64,000 nt of DNA from an uncultured Bacilli bacterium. GTDB taxonomy: Bacteria; Bacillota_I; Bacilli_A; RF39; UBA660. Position numbers and translations under genes: made by a program. The stretch covers positions 1 through 64,000 of the forward strand of contig CAKOJN010000001.1 in the NCBI GenBank assembly GCA_934090685.1, in the 5' to 3' direction. Under the pieces are notes generated by a model. It ran no database searches, was not told the origin of the DNA, and was given only the letters and a program-made list of their open reading frames with translations. Of this stretch, positions 14,879-24,441 are shown in pieces; within the stretch, counting starts at the first letter, position 1, and every line of letters starts with the position of its first letter.

Positions 14879-16930
14879 TTATTTTAATTTAAGTATTTTA
14901 TTTTTCATATTTCTTTTTGGATTTTCATAATCTCTTTCTATAACATCACATTGATCAAAAATCATTGGTTCTGTTTCAATATATTGAATATCGCCATTAT
15001 CATCATACCAAATAGTTACAAAATAATCTCCCATTAAATTAGGTATTTCATTTTTCATCATAAACCTAGATTGATCAACATTACATGGACAAAGTAACAT
15101 ATGAATATTTCTATATAGCATATAGTATACTTTATGATAATGTCCTCTTAATGACAAATTAGGTTTAGTATTTGATGGGATTTGGTCTATACCATTTTGC
15201 GGTTTGGTTGATAATATTCTAGATGTTCCACCTCCTGGATGAAATAATTCTATTTTACATTTATCAAAATATACTATTCCTTTATCTTGACCAATATATT
15301 CTAAATCATTTTTTCTTCTTTTTTCTAATTCTTTTCCAAAATCAAATGGTCCATAATTAAATGAATGACTTTCATCATGACTGCCACATATAACTTTCCA
15401 TTTCATACCTGGATATTTTGGTAATGTTTTAGCAGCGTAATCAACATGAGCAGTTGCGCCATATAAAAATACATGTTTTACATAATCAGGTCTAATAGTA
15501 TGATAATCTCCATCGGATATATCTCCTATGTGAAACATATCAGTTATTCCTCTATTGTACGCTTCATAGCAAAATGTATTTACCATACTTGGTTGTGACC
15601 ATATACTTCCATAATGAGTATCTGATACTACTCCGAATTGTTTCATATGAAGTTCTTCTTTAGGTGGTTTTACTTCATAATGTTTTCTCTTTTGAAAATA
15701 TTTTCTTACTACTAATTCACCGTCTATATCAACTATATCAATATTTCTTCCATATTGTTGAAGCATATCAATAAGACCATATAATTCATTACTGCTCATA
15801 TTTAATCTATCTTTCAATGAATTAAAACTCTCTTCTTTTTTCATTAATCTATATATTTTATCAAATCTATCAAATAGTTTCTTTTCATCCCTAGTTATAG
15901 AACTCTTATTTTCAATAATATCTAAATCTTCTGAAAGTGATATATCAAGTGGTTTAACAGTCAAATAATTTTCGGCGCTTGGTACATAGTATGGAGAGAA
16001 AAAACTAGTGAGTCTTTTTATTTTACCTGTTTTACCAAATGTAAGTCCAAATTCATAAGAACCCATTGTATTTTGCTGAGATTTACTTCTCATCTTTGCT
16101 GTTCTTGATACTACTGATGGGATAGTAAATATTCTAGTATCTCTAATTTTAGGAAAATCCTGAGCAGTTAATGTCCCACCGAGAAGAATCATATCATAGT
16201 CTTCATAACTTGCTAAACTTCTACTATATTTTTGAGGAGGATATGCTATAGTATAAGCTTCTCCTTGCTTCTTTAAATTCTCAAGTCTAATAATTGACTT
16301 ATTAATATGAACTGTACAACTCTTAGGTCCCAAATAAGTCATATCTTCTCTTTTAGATGAAATATATTCACCAACATTTAATTCTTTATTCCATGTGTGA
16401 TCAGTATCTCCTGTTATGAATAATGTTTGAATTCCTTCTACTTTTGGAAAAAATTCTATTAAATGATCACATTGTCCTTCTGCACTATTATATATAAGGC
16501 TTTTACCAAAATCATGCTCGGTATTACCACTATACTTTCCTTCAAGTAAATTACCTGTTATAAAAACATACTTAACTCCATCTTTTAGAAATTTTCTATA
16601 AATATCATTCAATGTCGCTATTTGTTCATTCTTAGAACCAAATCTTAAATCAGATATTACTCCTATTTTAATATCATCACTTTCATCTTCAATTCTATAT
16701 TCATTTTCTTTTGTATAATCTGGATGATTATTTATAATAAGTGAAATGTCACTTCCTTTATCGCTAAAAGTAACATTAATATTTTCATCTTTTAATTGTT
16801 TAACATATCCAAATAAATCATAATCAGATATATTTAATTCTTCACATAACAAGTTAACACTTGAACCTTTAACTAATTTATTTTTTAGTATTTCAAGTAT
16901 TTCTGATTCTGATAATATTTCTTTTTCCAT
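14879..16930 (-). CDS. Tandemly duplicated HTH-metallophosphoesterase; first half degenerate
   Basis: A 683-residue protein made of two similar halves. Each half has a winged-helix-like segment (residues about 5-60 and 345-400) followed by a calcineurin-like phosphoesterase fold. The C-terminal half carries the active-site motifs SDTHYGS, GDISDGD, GSHDESH, FHPGG and GHYHK (metal ligands Asp, His, Asn-equivalent, His). In the N-terminal half the matching sites read SDLRFGS, TGNLLEG and TGDTDHTW, lacking most ligands, so it is probably a pseudo-enzyme domain. The overall plan recalls archaeal-type DNA polymerase D small subunits only superficially. The substrate (nucleic acid or phosphodiester) is unknown. 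A hairpin (16949-16981) lies just upstream. Confidence 0.8.
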   Translation of the reverse strand: MEKEILSESEILEILKNKLVKGSSVNLLCEELNISDYDLFGYVKQLKDENINVTFSDKGSDISLIINNHPDYTKENEYRIEDESDDIKIGVISDLRFGSKNEQIATLNDIYRKFLKDGVKYVFITGNLLEGKYSGNTEHDFGKSLIYNSAEGQCDHLIEFFPKVEGIQTLFITGDTDHTWNKELNVGEYISSKREDMTYLGPKSCTVHINKSIIRLENLKKQGEAYTIAYPPQKYSRSLASYEDYDMILLGGTLTAQDFPKIRDTRIFTIPSVVSRTAKMRSKSQQNTMGSYEFGLTFGKTGKIKRLTSFFSPYYVPSAENYLTVKPLDISLSEDLDIIENKSSITRDEKKLFDRFDKIYRLMKKEESFNSLKDRLNMSSNELYGLIDMLQQYGRNIDIVDIDGELVVRKYFQKRKHYEVKPPKEELHMKQFGVVSDTHYGSIWSQPSMVNTFCYEAYNRGITDMFHIGDISDGDYHTIRPDYVKHVFLYGATAHVDYAAKTLPKYPGMKWKVICGSHDESHSFNYGPFDFGKELEKRRKNDLEYIGQDKGIVYFDKCKIELFHPGGGTSRILSTKPQNGIDQIPSNTKPNLSLRGHYHKVYYMLYRNIHMLLCPCNVDQSRFMMKNEIPNLMGDYFVTIWYDDNGDIQYIETEPMIFDQCDVIERDYENPKRNMKNKILKLK

Positions 16931-16940
16931 AAAAGTCCTC

Positions 16941-16985
16941 CTCTAAAAATAAGGAAATCAAAAAAATTTAATTTCCTTATTTATT
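16941..16985 (-). terminator. Terminator-like hairpin between rnhB and the phosphoesterase gene
   Basis: AATAAGGAAAT arms (16949-16959 and 16971-16981) form an 11-bp hairpin followed by TTTTTAG on the minus strand, immediately before the ribosome site of the downstream gene. It could end rnhB transcription or attenuate read-through. Confidence 0.65.
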
Positions 16986-17054
16986 CTCCTATCATAATAA
17001 GAATACAATAATAAAATTTAAAAATCAATATAAAAAACAAAATAAAAAAAGTTT

Positions 17055-17657
17055 TTACTTTTTATTAGTAAGTTCACTTACTGGAGCAAAACTTTTTCTA
17101 TGTTCACTTATTGGTCCATACTCATATAATGCTTCTATATGTTTTTTAGTTCCATATCCTTTATTATGTTTAAAATCATACATGGGATACTTTTTATCAA
17201 GTTCAACCATCATTCTATCTCTTGTTACTTTTGCTATTATGGAAGCAGCAGCAATACTTTCACTTTTAGCATCTCCTTTTATTATTGATGTTTGTGGTAT
17301 ATCAATATCTAATTTTACTGCATCAATAAGTAAATGTTCTGGTTTAATACTTAGATTGTTTATTGCTTCTATCATTGCTTTTTTAGTAGCATTTAATATA
17401 TTTATCTCATCTATTACTTCTGGTGAAGACATACCTATTCCTACACTAAGAGCATTTTCCATTATAACATCATATAATAATTCTCTTTTTTTCTCAGTTA
17501 ATTTTTTTGAATCATTAATTCTTTCGTCATAAAAATCCTTTGGTAATATAACCGCTGCAGTAACAACAGGTCCAACTAAAGGACCACGTCCTACTTCATC
17601 TATACCTGCTATAAAATTAATTCCATTATTATAAAGTTCTGTTTCAAATTCTTTCAT
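17055..17657 (-). CDS. rnhB: Ribonuclease HII
   Basis: RNase HII removes ribonucleotides misincorporated in DNA and RNA primers. The 200-residue protein shows [21 protein letters not shown] with catalytic Asp/Glu, the later Asp in LLIDAVKLD and [18 protein letters not shown]. The start ATG at 17657 is preceded by AGGTG; a GTG two codons earlier (17663), directly after the stop of the upstream gene, is the alternative. Confidence 0.95.
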   Translation of the reverse strand: MKEFETELYNNGINFIAGIDEVGRGPLVGPVVTAAVILPKDFYDERINDSKKLTEKKRELLYDVIMENALSVGIGMSSPEVIDEINILNATKKAMIEAINNLSIKPEHLLIDAVKLDIDIPQTSIIKGDAKSESIAAASIIAKVTRDRMMVELDKKYPMYDFKHNKGYGTKKHIEALYEYGPISEHRKSFAPVSELTNKK

Positions 17658-17663
17658 AAACAC

Positions 17664-18497
17664 CTACTTAATCGTATCAACATAATTAGTTTTTTTATTT
17701 CTATATGCTTCAAATATTTTTCTTTTAATTCTAGTTTTATCACTACTTCCAAATCCAAAAACATAGTCATCTCCCATAACAGTTAATGGATATCCTATCC
17801 TATCTACTTTAAAATACTTTAATGATGACATAAATAAATCATATTTATCTGTATATTCATAAGTTACAAGTTCAAATATATCACTATAATCATTTAAAAG
17901 TTCTTTCATATAAGCACTTTCTTCTATACAATGAGGACAATCTTTTTGCTTAAACATATATACTCTTATCTTAGGATTATTATATTCAAATGTATATGTT
18001 TTTTCAGTCGGAATAATACTTTTTTCCATTTTAGCATTATCATTAGAAATACTAATATTATATTTTGAAACAAACATCTCATCTATAATATATTTTTTAT
18101 ATATTTCATATTCTTTATCTTCAACTAAATACTTTTCAATATCTTTTCCATCTATTAAAACATTGTTTTTAGAAGGTACTAATAACTCTATATTATTAAC
18201 TACTCCATCATTAAATTTAAGTTTATAATTATTAAAAATTAATAATCTTTTAGATGCATTTACTACACTAATATTGCCTTTATTCTTTTCATATATTTCT
18301 TTAAACTTATCAATAGACATAATATTACTATCTTTAAAATCAAATAAATTATATAAGCTTTCATAGTTATTACTTTTACTAAAATGATCATATTTATTTA
18401 ATATATATTTTTCACTATTCAAATAAAACAAACTTGATATAAGCACTAATATAATTATTAATGGTATATATATAACTCTTTTCATACTTTTCACCAT
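17664..18497 (-). CDS. Membrane-anchored thioredoxin-like protein with CPHC motif
   Basis: A 277-residue protein with a basic N-terminus and one membrane helix (about residues 7-27), then a poorly conserved extracytoplasmic region (about 28-180) and a thioredoxin-like domain. The redox motif is DCPHCIEE near residue 190 in IRVYMFKQKDCPHC, and the cis-Pro is in RIGYPLTVMG. It is probably an extracytoplasmic disulfide or reductase-type protein. Its stop codon TAG directly abuts the rnhB start region, so the two are co-transcribed. Confidence 0.75.
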   Translation of the reverse strand: MVKSMKRVIYIPLIIILVLISSLFYLNSEKYILNKYDHFSKSNNYESLYNLFDFKDSNIMSIDKFKEIYEKNKGNISVVNASKRLLIFNNYKLKFNDGVVNNIELLVPSKNNVLIDGKDIEKYLVEDKEYEIYKKYIIDEMFVSKYNISISNDNAKMEKSIIPTEKTYTFEYNNPKIRVYMFKQKDCPHCIEESAYMKELLNDYSDIFELVTYEYTDKYDLFMSSLKYFKVDRIGYPLTVMGDDYVFGFGSSDKTRIKRKIFEAYRNKKTNYVDTIK

Positions 18498-18593
18498 ACA
18501 AATTATAGCATTTTAACTTAATAAATGTAAACTATTAATATTTTTATTGATATTAAAAACCATAATTATTAAAATATACTTAGGAGTAATATT

Positions 18594-19334
18594 ATGAAAA
18601 AAAGTTTAAAAATTATATTAATTATCTTATTGTCGATTATATTAGTTTATGTTATTTATAAAGGATTATTGTTTTATACATATAAAGATATAAGTGATTC
18701 TATTAATAATACTTTTAGTAATTATAGTGTACCTCAAACAATAGATGACTTAAATGTTAAAGAATCTAATACTAAATATATTATTTATAACAATAAAAGT
18801 TTTAGTTTTAATAATTCTGACTATCAAAAGAAAGACTATTTATATTGTAGAATTGATAATCAAAATATATGTATAATACCAGGTTATGACGCTAATGAGT
18901 ATTATTATTACAATAATTTATCATTAAAAGAATCTAAAGAAATATTATTAAGTACTAAACTTTTTATTACAAAAACAAGTGATTTATTTAAAAAGAATAA
19001 TATAAATAATAACAAAGATTTATTTTTAGAGAGATTAAATTATATAAAAACAAACAAAAGTGTATTTAGTTCTACTAAAGATTTAGAATATGATATATTA
19101 ATGAAAAATATGCTTCTATTTCTTCCTAGAATAGATAAAGGAAATATTTATACTATTAGTGGAGACTACGATGGTTATATCATAAATGAACAAAATCAAA
19201 ATGATAATGCTTATTATGTATATGCTTGTCAAAATAATAAAGATGCATGCGCAGGATTACATCTTTTTGAAAAGAATACTAAGTATTTTACAAAAGATAA
19301 GATAACTGAAATAATTAGTTCAATTAAAATATAA
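18594..19334 (+). CDS. Hypothetical single-pass membrane protein, 246 residues
   Basis: I do not recognise this family. It has an N-terminal membrane helix (about residues 5-27) after a KK start, then an Asn/Tyr/Ser-rich extracytoplasmic region with two close Cys pairs (YLYCRIDNQNICI and YACQNNKDACAG) that may form disulfides. The ribosome site GGAG precedes ATG. It is monocistronic, transcribed divergently from the thioredoxin-like gene, which has a similar topology and could act on its cysteines (inference). Confidence 0.75.
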   Translation: MKKSLKIILIILLSIILVYVIYKGLLFYTYKDISDSINNTFSNYSVPQTIDDLNVKESNTKYIIYNNKSFSFNNSDYQKKDYLYCRIDNQNICIIPGYDANEYYYYNNLSLKESKEILLSTKLFITKTSDLFKKNNINNNKDLFLERLNYIKTNKSVFSSTKDLEYDILMKNMLLFLPRIDKGNIYTISGDYDGYIINEQNQNDNAYYVYACQNNKDACAGLHLFEKNTKYFTKDKITEIISSIKI

Positions 19335-19363
19335 AAAAACATGCCCTACGACATGTTTTTTTA
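19333..19363. terminator. Terminator after the 246-residue membrane protein
   Basis: AAAAAAACATG and CATGTTTTTTT arms around CCCTACGA form a hairpin with T-runs on both strands. Confidence 0.75.
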
Positions 19364-19378
19364 ATCATATCAAACATT

Positions 19379-19915
19379 TTATTTATTTAATAAAAAATCA
19401 ATAATGTTTTTATGAATAATACCATTTTGTGAAAAATCAAACGTATCACATGAAATAACATACTTAGGATAATTATCTTGAACGTTATTATAAACACCAA
19501 ATTCTCTATCAATAATTTCATCATTCAAATGATAAGTTACTTGATAATATTCTTTTTCTTCAAACTTTGTTGCTATAAAATCAATCTCACCATTTTCTAA
19601 TGTTCCTACTTTAACATCATAACCTCTAGAAATCAATTCATTATAAACAATATTTTTTAAGTATGCTCCCATTTGTTTTTTTCTTTCATTGTTTGTTACT
19701 TGACTTAAACCTAAATCAGTCAAATAATATTTATATTTTCCATTTAATATTCTTTTACCACGCACATCGTATCTATCTGCTTTATTTATAAGCATCGCTC
19801 TACACATATATTCTAAATAATTATATATAGTTATTTTAGAAACTTCAATTTTTTCGCTTAATAAATAGTGTACTGTACAAAATGTCCTTTTTAACCAATT
19901 TTGTTTAGTAATATA
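19379..19915 (-). pseudogene. C-terminal fragment of an AAA/DUF4143 ATPase
   Basis: The frame encodes the C-terminal half of the AAA_14/DUF4143 family: EVSKITIYNYLEYMCRAMLINKADRYD, GKRILNGKYKYYLTDLGL, then the restriction-nuclease-like domain NELISRGYDVKVGTLENGEIDFIAT. Full-length members have about 400 residues with an N-terminal Walker ATPase. Here only about 178 codons are open, beginning right after the ftsW stop codon, with no start codon or ribosome site until the Met at 19807. The ATPase half is missing. A truncated remnant is the best reading. Confidence 0.75.
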
Positions 19916-20935
19916 TTATTCTTTATCACTAACATTAAGAATTATACCAATAGATATCATACTTACTAATAAAGATGAACCTCCATAGCTTATAAAAGGT
20001 AATGTTACTCCAGTTATAGGCACCAATCCTACTACTACTGATAGATTTAATAAAGTTTGAAAAACAAGTAAGAAAAGAAGTCCAAATATTAAATATTTAC
20101 CAAATAAATCATTACATCTTATTGCAAGTTTAGTTATATTATAATAAAGTATTATAAATAGTGATATAACTACTAAGGCACCGATAAAGCCAAACTCTTC
20201 TGTTATAATTGAAAATATAAAATCAGTTTGTGGTTCTGGTAAATAAAAATGTTTTTGTCTTGAACCTAAAAAACCAAATCCTAAAAGTCCTCCTGGTCCG
20301 ATTGCATATAAACTTTGTATCATTTGAAATCCACTGCCCAAAGGATCTGACCATGGATTTAAAAATGAAGTAATTCTACTTAATCTATATGGTGCGATCA
20401 ATATAAGTACCACTATTCCAATAACACCAATAATACCTAGTTTTACAAATATAGATGTATCTGTTCCAGATATAAATATTAAACCAATTAAAGAAATTAC
20501 AATAACCATGCCAGTACCAAAATCAGGTTCTAACATAATAAGTCCAAATAGCATTAAAATAACTCCTAAAATTGGTAAAATAAACTTAAATGTATTTCTC
20601 TTTAGTTTATCATTGTTTGATAAATATTTAGCCGTAAAAATAATAATAGCAAGTTTTGAAAGTTCACTTGGTTGAAAACCGAGTCCAAAAAGACCAAACC
20701 AACTCCTGCTTCCATTTCTAACACTACCTATTCCAGGTATTAAAACTAAAATAAGTAGTAAAAAACAAATACCTAAAAAAGTATTTGCTTTTCTTTTGTA
20801 AATATTATAATCTATTTTTCTAAATAATTTCATTAAAAATATACCAATGATTAAAAATATCATTTGAGATATTACGTATTTATATGGATTATTATATTTA
20901 TATTCTGCCCATATATAACTACTTGAATATATCAT
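19916..20935 (-). CDS. ftsW: Lipid II polymerase of the FtsW/RodA (SEDS) family
   Basis: SEDS peptidoglycan polymerase, probably FtsW because mraY is directly upstream. It has about nine hydrophobic helices, the motif GIGSVRNGSRSWFGLFGLGFQPSELSKLA, the catalytic-loop region LMLEPDFGTG and PITGVTLPFISYGGSSLL. The first available ATG (20935) starts at MIYSSSYIW, within the first helix region. The frame stays open upstream and encodes another helix start (FFIKTNKIVIISTVILSIIG), but there is no ATG, GTG or TTG there. An ATG at 21005 is one frame off. Either a non-standard start or a frameshift is involved. Confidence 0.93.
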   Translation of the reverse strand: MIYSSSYIWAEYKYNNPYKYVISQMIFLIIGIFLMKLFRKIDYNIYKRKANTFLGICFLLLILVLIPGIGSVRNGSRSWFGLFGLGFQPSELSKLAIIIFTAKYLSNNDKLKRNTFKFILPILGVILMLFGLIMLEPDFGTGMVIVISLIGLIFISGTDTSIFVKLGIIGVIGIVVLILIAPYRLSRITSFLNPWSDPLGSGFQMIQSLYAIGPGGLLGFGFLGSRQKHFYLPEPQTDFIFSIITEEFGFIGALVVISLFIILYYNITKLAIRCNDLFGKYLIFGLLFLLVFQTLLNLSVVVGLVPITGVTLPFISYGGSSLLVSMISIGIILNVSDKE

Positions 20936-21012
20936 AATAATACCAATTATAGATAGTATAACAGTACTAATAATAACAATTTTATTTGTTTTTATGAAGA
21001 ATCATTCCTTTC

Positions 21013-22005
21013 TTACATCCAAACTCCATAATAAATTGCTACCATTCCTAACATAAATCCTACTATATAAAACATTTTAACTATATCTGTTTCTTCCCAT
21101 CCTAGTTTTTCAAAATGATGATGTATAGGAGTCATTAAAAACACTTTCTTGCCAAATTTCTTTATAGCAGTTAATTGTATTATACTAGATAATGCCTCTA
21201 TTACAAATACACCACCTATAACAGCAAGAGAAAGTTCATGTTCAGTTAATATTGCTACCGCCGCTAAAGTTGCACCTAGTGATAGTGAACCTGTATCTCC
21301 CATAAATACTTTCGCAGGATGTGTATTATAAACTAAGAATCCTAATATTGAACCTACAAGTATAAAACAGAATATTGCTATCTCTTGATATCCTTCTATC
21401 CAAGTTGAACCCCAAGTAATAATACCAAAACTTAAGAATGCTATTAATGAAAGTCCACCAGCAAGACCATCTAATCCATCAGTTAAATTAACCGCATTTG
21501 ATGAACCTACTAATAAGAATAATATGAATATTCCATAAAACCATTTCATATCAATACTAATATTTAATGATGAAATAGTTACGTTAGCATCTCCTCCGCC
21601 TTGCATATATATATAAAAGAATATAAGAGCTATTAGAACCTGAGCAAGTAACTTTTGTGGTATTGAAAGTCCATCATTATTATGTTCTCTAATCTTTAAA
21701 TAATCATCTACAAAACCAAGCATAGCGTAAGATATAAATACAAATAATATAATAAGTAAACTATGTGTTATTTGAAGTGAACCTCTTAAATATAAAAATA
21801 ACATTGCAAGTAGTGTTGGTATTATAAATATTAACCCACCTATCGTAGGTGTACCATTCTTTTTAGCATGACTAAAAGCAGTAAATACACTAATACTTTG
21901 TTTGCATTTTAATTTCTTTAAAACAGGTATTAAAAACCATCCTAATACAACTGCTAAAAAGAAACCAATCATCATTCCTAATATACTTTTCGCAAGAATT
22001 AACAT
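21013..22005 (-). CDS. mraY: Phospho-N-acetylmuramoyl-pentapeptide transferase
   Basis: MraY makes lipid I on the cytoplasmic face by transferring phospho-MurNAc-pentapeptide to undecaprenyl phosphate. The 330-residue, ten-helix protein shows GTPTIGGLIF, the metal-binding FVDDYLK, NAVNLTDGLDGLAGG, MGDTGSLSLG and the His-rich loop MTPIHHHFEKLGW. It is followed within about ten bases by ftsW. Confidence 0.97.
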   Translation of the reverse strand: MLILAKSILGMMIGFFLAVVLGWFLIPVLKKLKCKQSISVFTAFSHAKKNGTPTIGGLIFIIPTLLAMLFLYLRGSLQITHSLLIILFVFISYAMLGFVDDYLKIREHNNDGLSIPQKLLAQVLIALIFFYIYMQGGGDANVTISSLNISIDMKWFYGIFILFLLVGSSNAVNLTDGLDGLAGGLSLIAFLSFGIITWGSTWIEGYQEIAIFCFILVGSILGFLVYNTHPAKVFMGDTGSLSLGATLAAVAILTEHELSLAVIGGVFVIEALSSIIQLTAIKKFGKKVFLMTPIHHHFEKLGWEETDIVKMFYIVGFMLGMVAIYYGVWM

Positions 22006-22088
22006 TATATCACTTCCCTATTTATTATTATACGATAAATTATGCTATACTTCATTATATTTTACGTATCAGATGTAAAGTATATACA

Positions 22089-23015
22089 TTATATTTTTAA
22101 GAAAAAGTTTTCAAGAACTTTGAATCTATCAAGACCATTTATTTTAATATCTATATCTAAATTGCTAAGTTCATACAAATTATTTATAATTTCTTCTTCT
22201 TTATAATTATTTATGTTTTCATATGCTTTTTTAACCACATAAGCATTAATTCTTAATTTTCTAACAATATCTTTTTCACTCATGGTTTTACTTAGTACTT
22301 TAACTTGATATAAAGTTCTAAACTGTCTTTCCAAACTATCAATTATAACAACTGGATCAATATTACTTTTTATTAAAATATTATATGACTCATATATTTG
22401 TTTTATATTTTTTTTCATAACCGCATCACTTAAAGTAAATATTTCTTTATCAGAGTTTTTACTTACTACTTTTTCTATATCTTCATCAGTTATTACTTCT
22501 TCACCTAGTTTATATAAAAGTAATTTTTCTGTTTCATTAATCGCAAAGTCATCATTATACTCACATCTATTTAATATTTCTTTTACTTGATTATAAGTTA
22601 TTTTTTTATTGTTTTTTGCAAACATATTAGTAATATATTCATGAAGTTGTTTATAATCCATTTTTTTTATTTCTTCTACTTTGCATTTTTCTCTTAATTT
22701 CTTAGTAATAGTTTTTCTTTCATCTAAAGAGTTATCTATGCATTTAAAAACAATAACATTATCATTCATATTATCTATATATTTTATAAATTCTTTTTCA
22801 TCTTTTTCCTTCATCTTCTTGAAAGAAAAATTACTTACTATTATAAGTTTCTTATCATTGAACAAATCTACATAATTAACTTCATTTAATATATCAATAA
22901 TATTGTACTCATCGTAATCATAATTAATTATGTTATTTATGCTTGATTCTTTAATTAAATCATCTATCTTTCTTTTTAATAAATTTACTTCACTGCCTAA
23001 AAAAACATATATCAT
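22089..23015 (-). CDS. holA: DNA polymerase III subunit delta
   Basis: The clamp-loader delta subunit, which opens the beta sliding clamp. The 308-residue protein starts MIYVFLGSEVNLLKRKIDDLI, typical of HolA, with an AAA+-like N-terminal domain (without Walker motifs) and the C-terminal collar domain (IDSLERQFRTLYQVKVL, then LRINAYVVKKAYENINNY). It lies four bases after the RnfC-like gene. Confidence 0.9.
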   Translation of the reverse strand: MIYVFLGSEVNLLKRKIDDLIKESSINNIINYDYDEYNIIDILNEVNYVDLFNDKKLIIVSNFSFKKMKEKDEKEFIKYIDNMNDNVIVFKCIDNSLDERKTITKKLREKCKVEEIKKMDYKQLHEYITNMFAKNNKKITYNQVKEILNRCEYNDDFAINETEKLLLYKLGEEVITDEDIEKVVSKNSDKEIFTLSDAVMKKNIKQIYESYNILIKSNIDPVVIIDSLERQFRTLYQVKVLSKTMSEKDIVRKLRINAYVVKKAYENINNYKEEEIINNLYELSNLDIDIKINGLDRFKVLENFFLKI

Positions 23016-23019
23016 AATT

Positions 23020-23883
23020 CTATTCCTTTATAATTATACTTCTAACATTAGAGTCAACTACAAAACTTTTAATATTAGAAATTTCTTTATTATTTACAAA
23101 TATTTTTTTGTTTTTATACTGCACTTTTAATGCTCTTAATATTTCAAATAAAGCAGTATATATTTTTACTTTAACAATAGTTAAATTTTCATTACAATTT
23201 ATAGTAAACATTACTGAATCATATAAATAATCTAAATGAATTGCTCTATATATTGCTAGTATTTCTTCTACAGTATAAAATGCACAAGTTGAATCTTTAA
23301 ATTTATTATTAGAATGTACTATACATATATTAGGAAATGCATTAATATATTTTTCATATGATGAGGTTGAAACTATATCATTACTAGGAATTGATATATA
23401 ACATGTTTTCATATTAAAAATATTCATAAATTCATCTATTGCTTCTAATATCTCTTCATATGATTCATAATTAATAACCATATCTTTTAAATCTGTTTTT
23501 TTATCGTAAAAAGAATTAACTACTAATGTAGTCTTACTATTAACTTTTTTATTAAGATTATATTTTTCTAATGACTCAGTTATCTCACTCTTTTTAAGTT
23601 TATTAATATTTCTAGTATGATTTAATTTCTCACGTCTATCAATAAAATCATTTTCTATAACAAGACAATTTTTTAAAGAATCAACATAATCCATTTTACT
23701 GATACCTATTACTCTTCCACTAACAGGGCTAAATATTTTATGATTATTTGAAAGAGTTCCTAAACATGAATTATTATAAACATATTTATCTTTAGGTAAA
23801 TTTAATAATTCTTCTTTATCATAAGGAATATATATATATTCTGCTGTTAAGTATGTTAAATATTCTTGTATTTTCTTTTTCAT
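23020..23883 (-). CDS. RnfC/NqrA-like barrel protein lacking the Fe-S domain
   Basis: A 287-residue soluble protein that I match by pattern to RnfC: NNHKIFSPVSGRVIGISKM...CLVIENDFID resembles the RnfC N-terminal barrel (the 'apVSGtV...ivIend' segment), and FYTVEEILAIYRAIHLDYLYDSVMFTI resembles the 'NVeTalaiyrAv' region with the SLBB-type ligand domain. The NADH/FMN-binding glycine motifs and the CxxCxxC ferredoxin motifs of RnfC are absent. No other rnf genes are near. It may be an exapted scaffold; the function is unknown and the assignment tentative. Confidence 0.5.
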   Translation of the reverse strand: MKKKIQEYLTYLTAEYIYIPYDKEELLNLPKDKYVYNNSCLGTLSNNHKIFSPVSGRVIGISKMDYVDSLKNCLVIENDFIDRREKLNHTRNINKLKKSEITESLEKYNLNKKVNSKTTLVVNSFYDKKTDLKDMVINYESYEEILEAIDEFMNIFNMKTCYISIPSNDIVSTSSYEKYINAFPNICIVHSNNKFKDSTCAFYTVEEILAIYRAIHLDYLYDSVMFTINCNENLTIVKVKIYTALFEILRALKVQYKNKKIFVNNKEISNIKSFVVDSNVRSIIIKE

Positions 23884-23907
23884 AAATTACTCCTTTAATA
23901 TTATATA

Positions 23908-24441
23908 TTATTTAGATAAATGTTTCAAATATAATTCTTTAAGATTCTTGTTATTTAAAAAATTTTCTCCTTCTTTAGATAACCTTGTAAAAACCTCTTC
24001 TAAAAAAGATATTAATCTTTTATCCATTTTTATTTTATCTTTTTGACTATTAAAATATTCAAGTGACCTATTGTTATTATAATTATCTTTATAATATACC
24101 TTAGATGCGGCAATTCTATCACATACCATTTCTTTCATATATTTAAATGGTATAACAGGTGTTTCTATTCTAGCATCATAATCATACCAATATTCAAAAT
24201 GATGCTTATTTCTCCCTTTGTGATGTAACCATGCAATACTATATCCATTTAGATTCTTCTCTGTTGCTAATGGACTCTTTTTACCATCAGTAAAATATTT
24301 AACTGAAGGAATTAGTTCACTTAAAGAATATTTAGATAAATCATGTATTAATCCCTGAAAAGGTATTCCCACTTTACAACATAAAATAAATACATAAAAT
24401 CTATGAGTATTAACATTATGCAAGTGACGTATTAATTTCAT
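23908..24441 (-). CDS. DUF5662-like family protein with HD-like histidines
   Basis: A 177-residue protein whose start MKLIRHLHNVNTHRFYVFILCC, and LIHDLSKYSLSELIP, AWLHHKGRNKHHFEYW and CDRIAASKVY are typical of DUF5662. The conserved His/Asp positions (H-D, HH, HH) look like metal ligands of an HD-type helical hydrolase, but activity is not established. Its ATG overlaps the stop of the upstream membrane-protein gene (ATGA). Confidence 0.75.
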   Translation of the reverse strand: MKLIRHLHNVNTHRFYVFILCCKVGIPFQGLIHDLSKYSLSELIPSVKYFTDGKKSPLATEKNLNGYSIAWLHHKGRNKHHFEYWYDYDARIETPVIPFKYMKEMVCDRIAASKVYYKDNYNNNRSLEYFNSQKDKIKMDKRLISFLEEVFTRLSKEGENFLNNKNLKELYLKHLSK

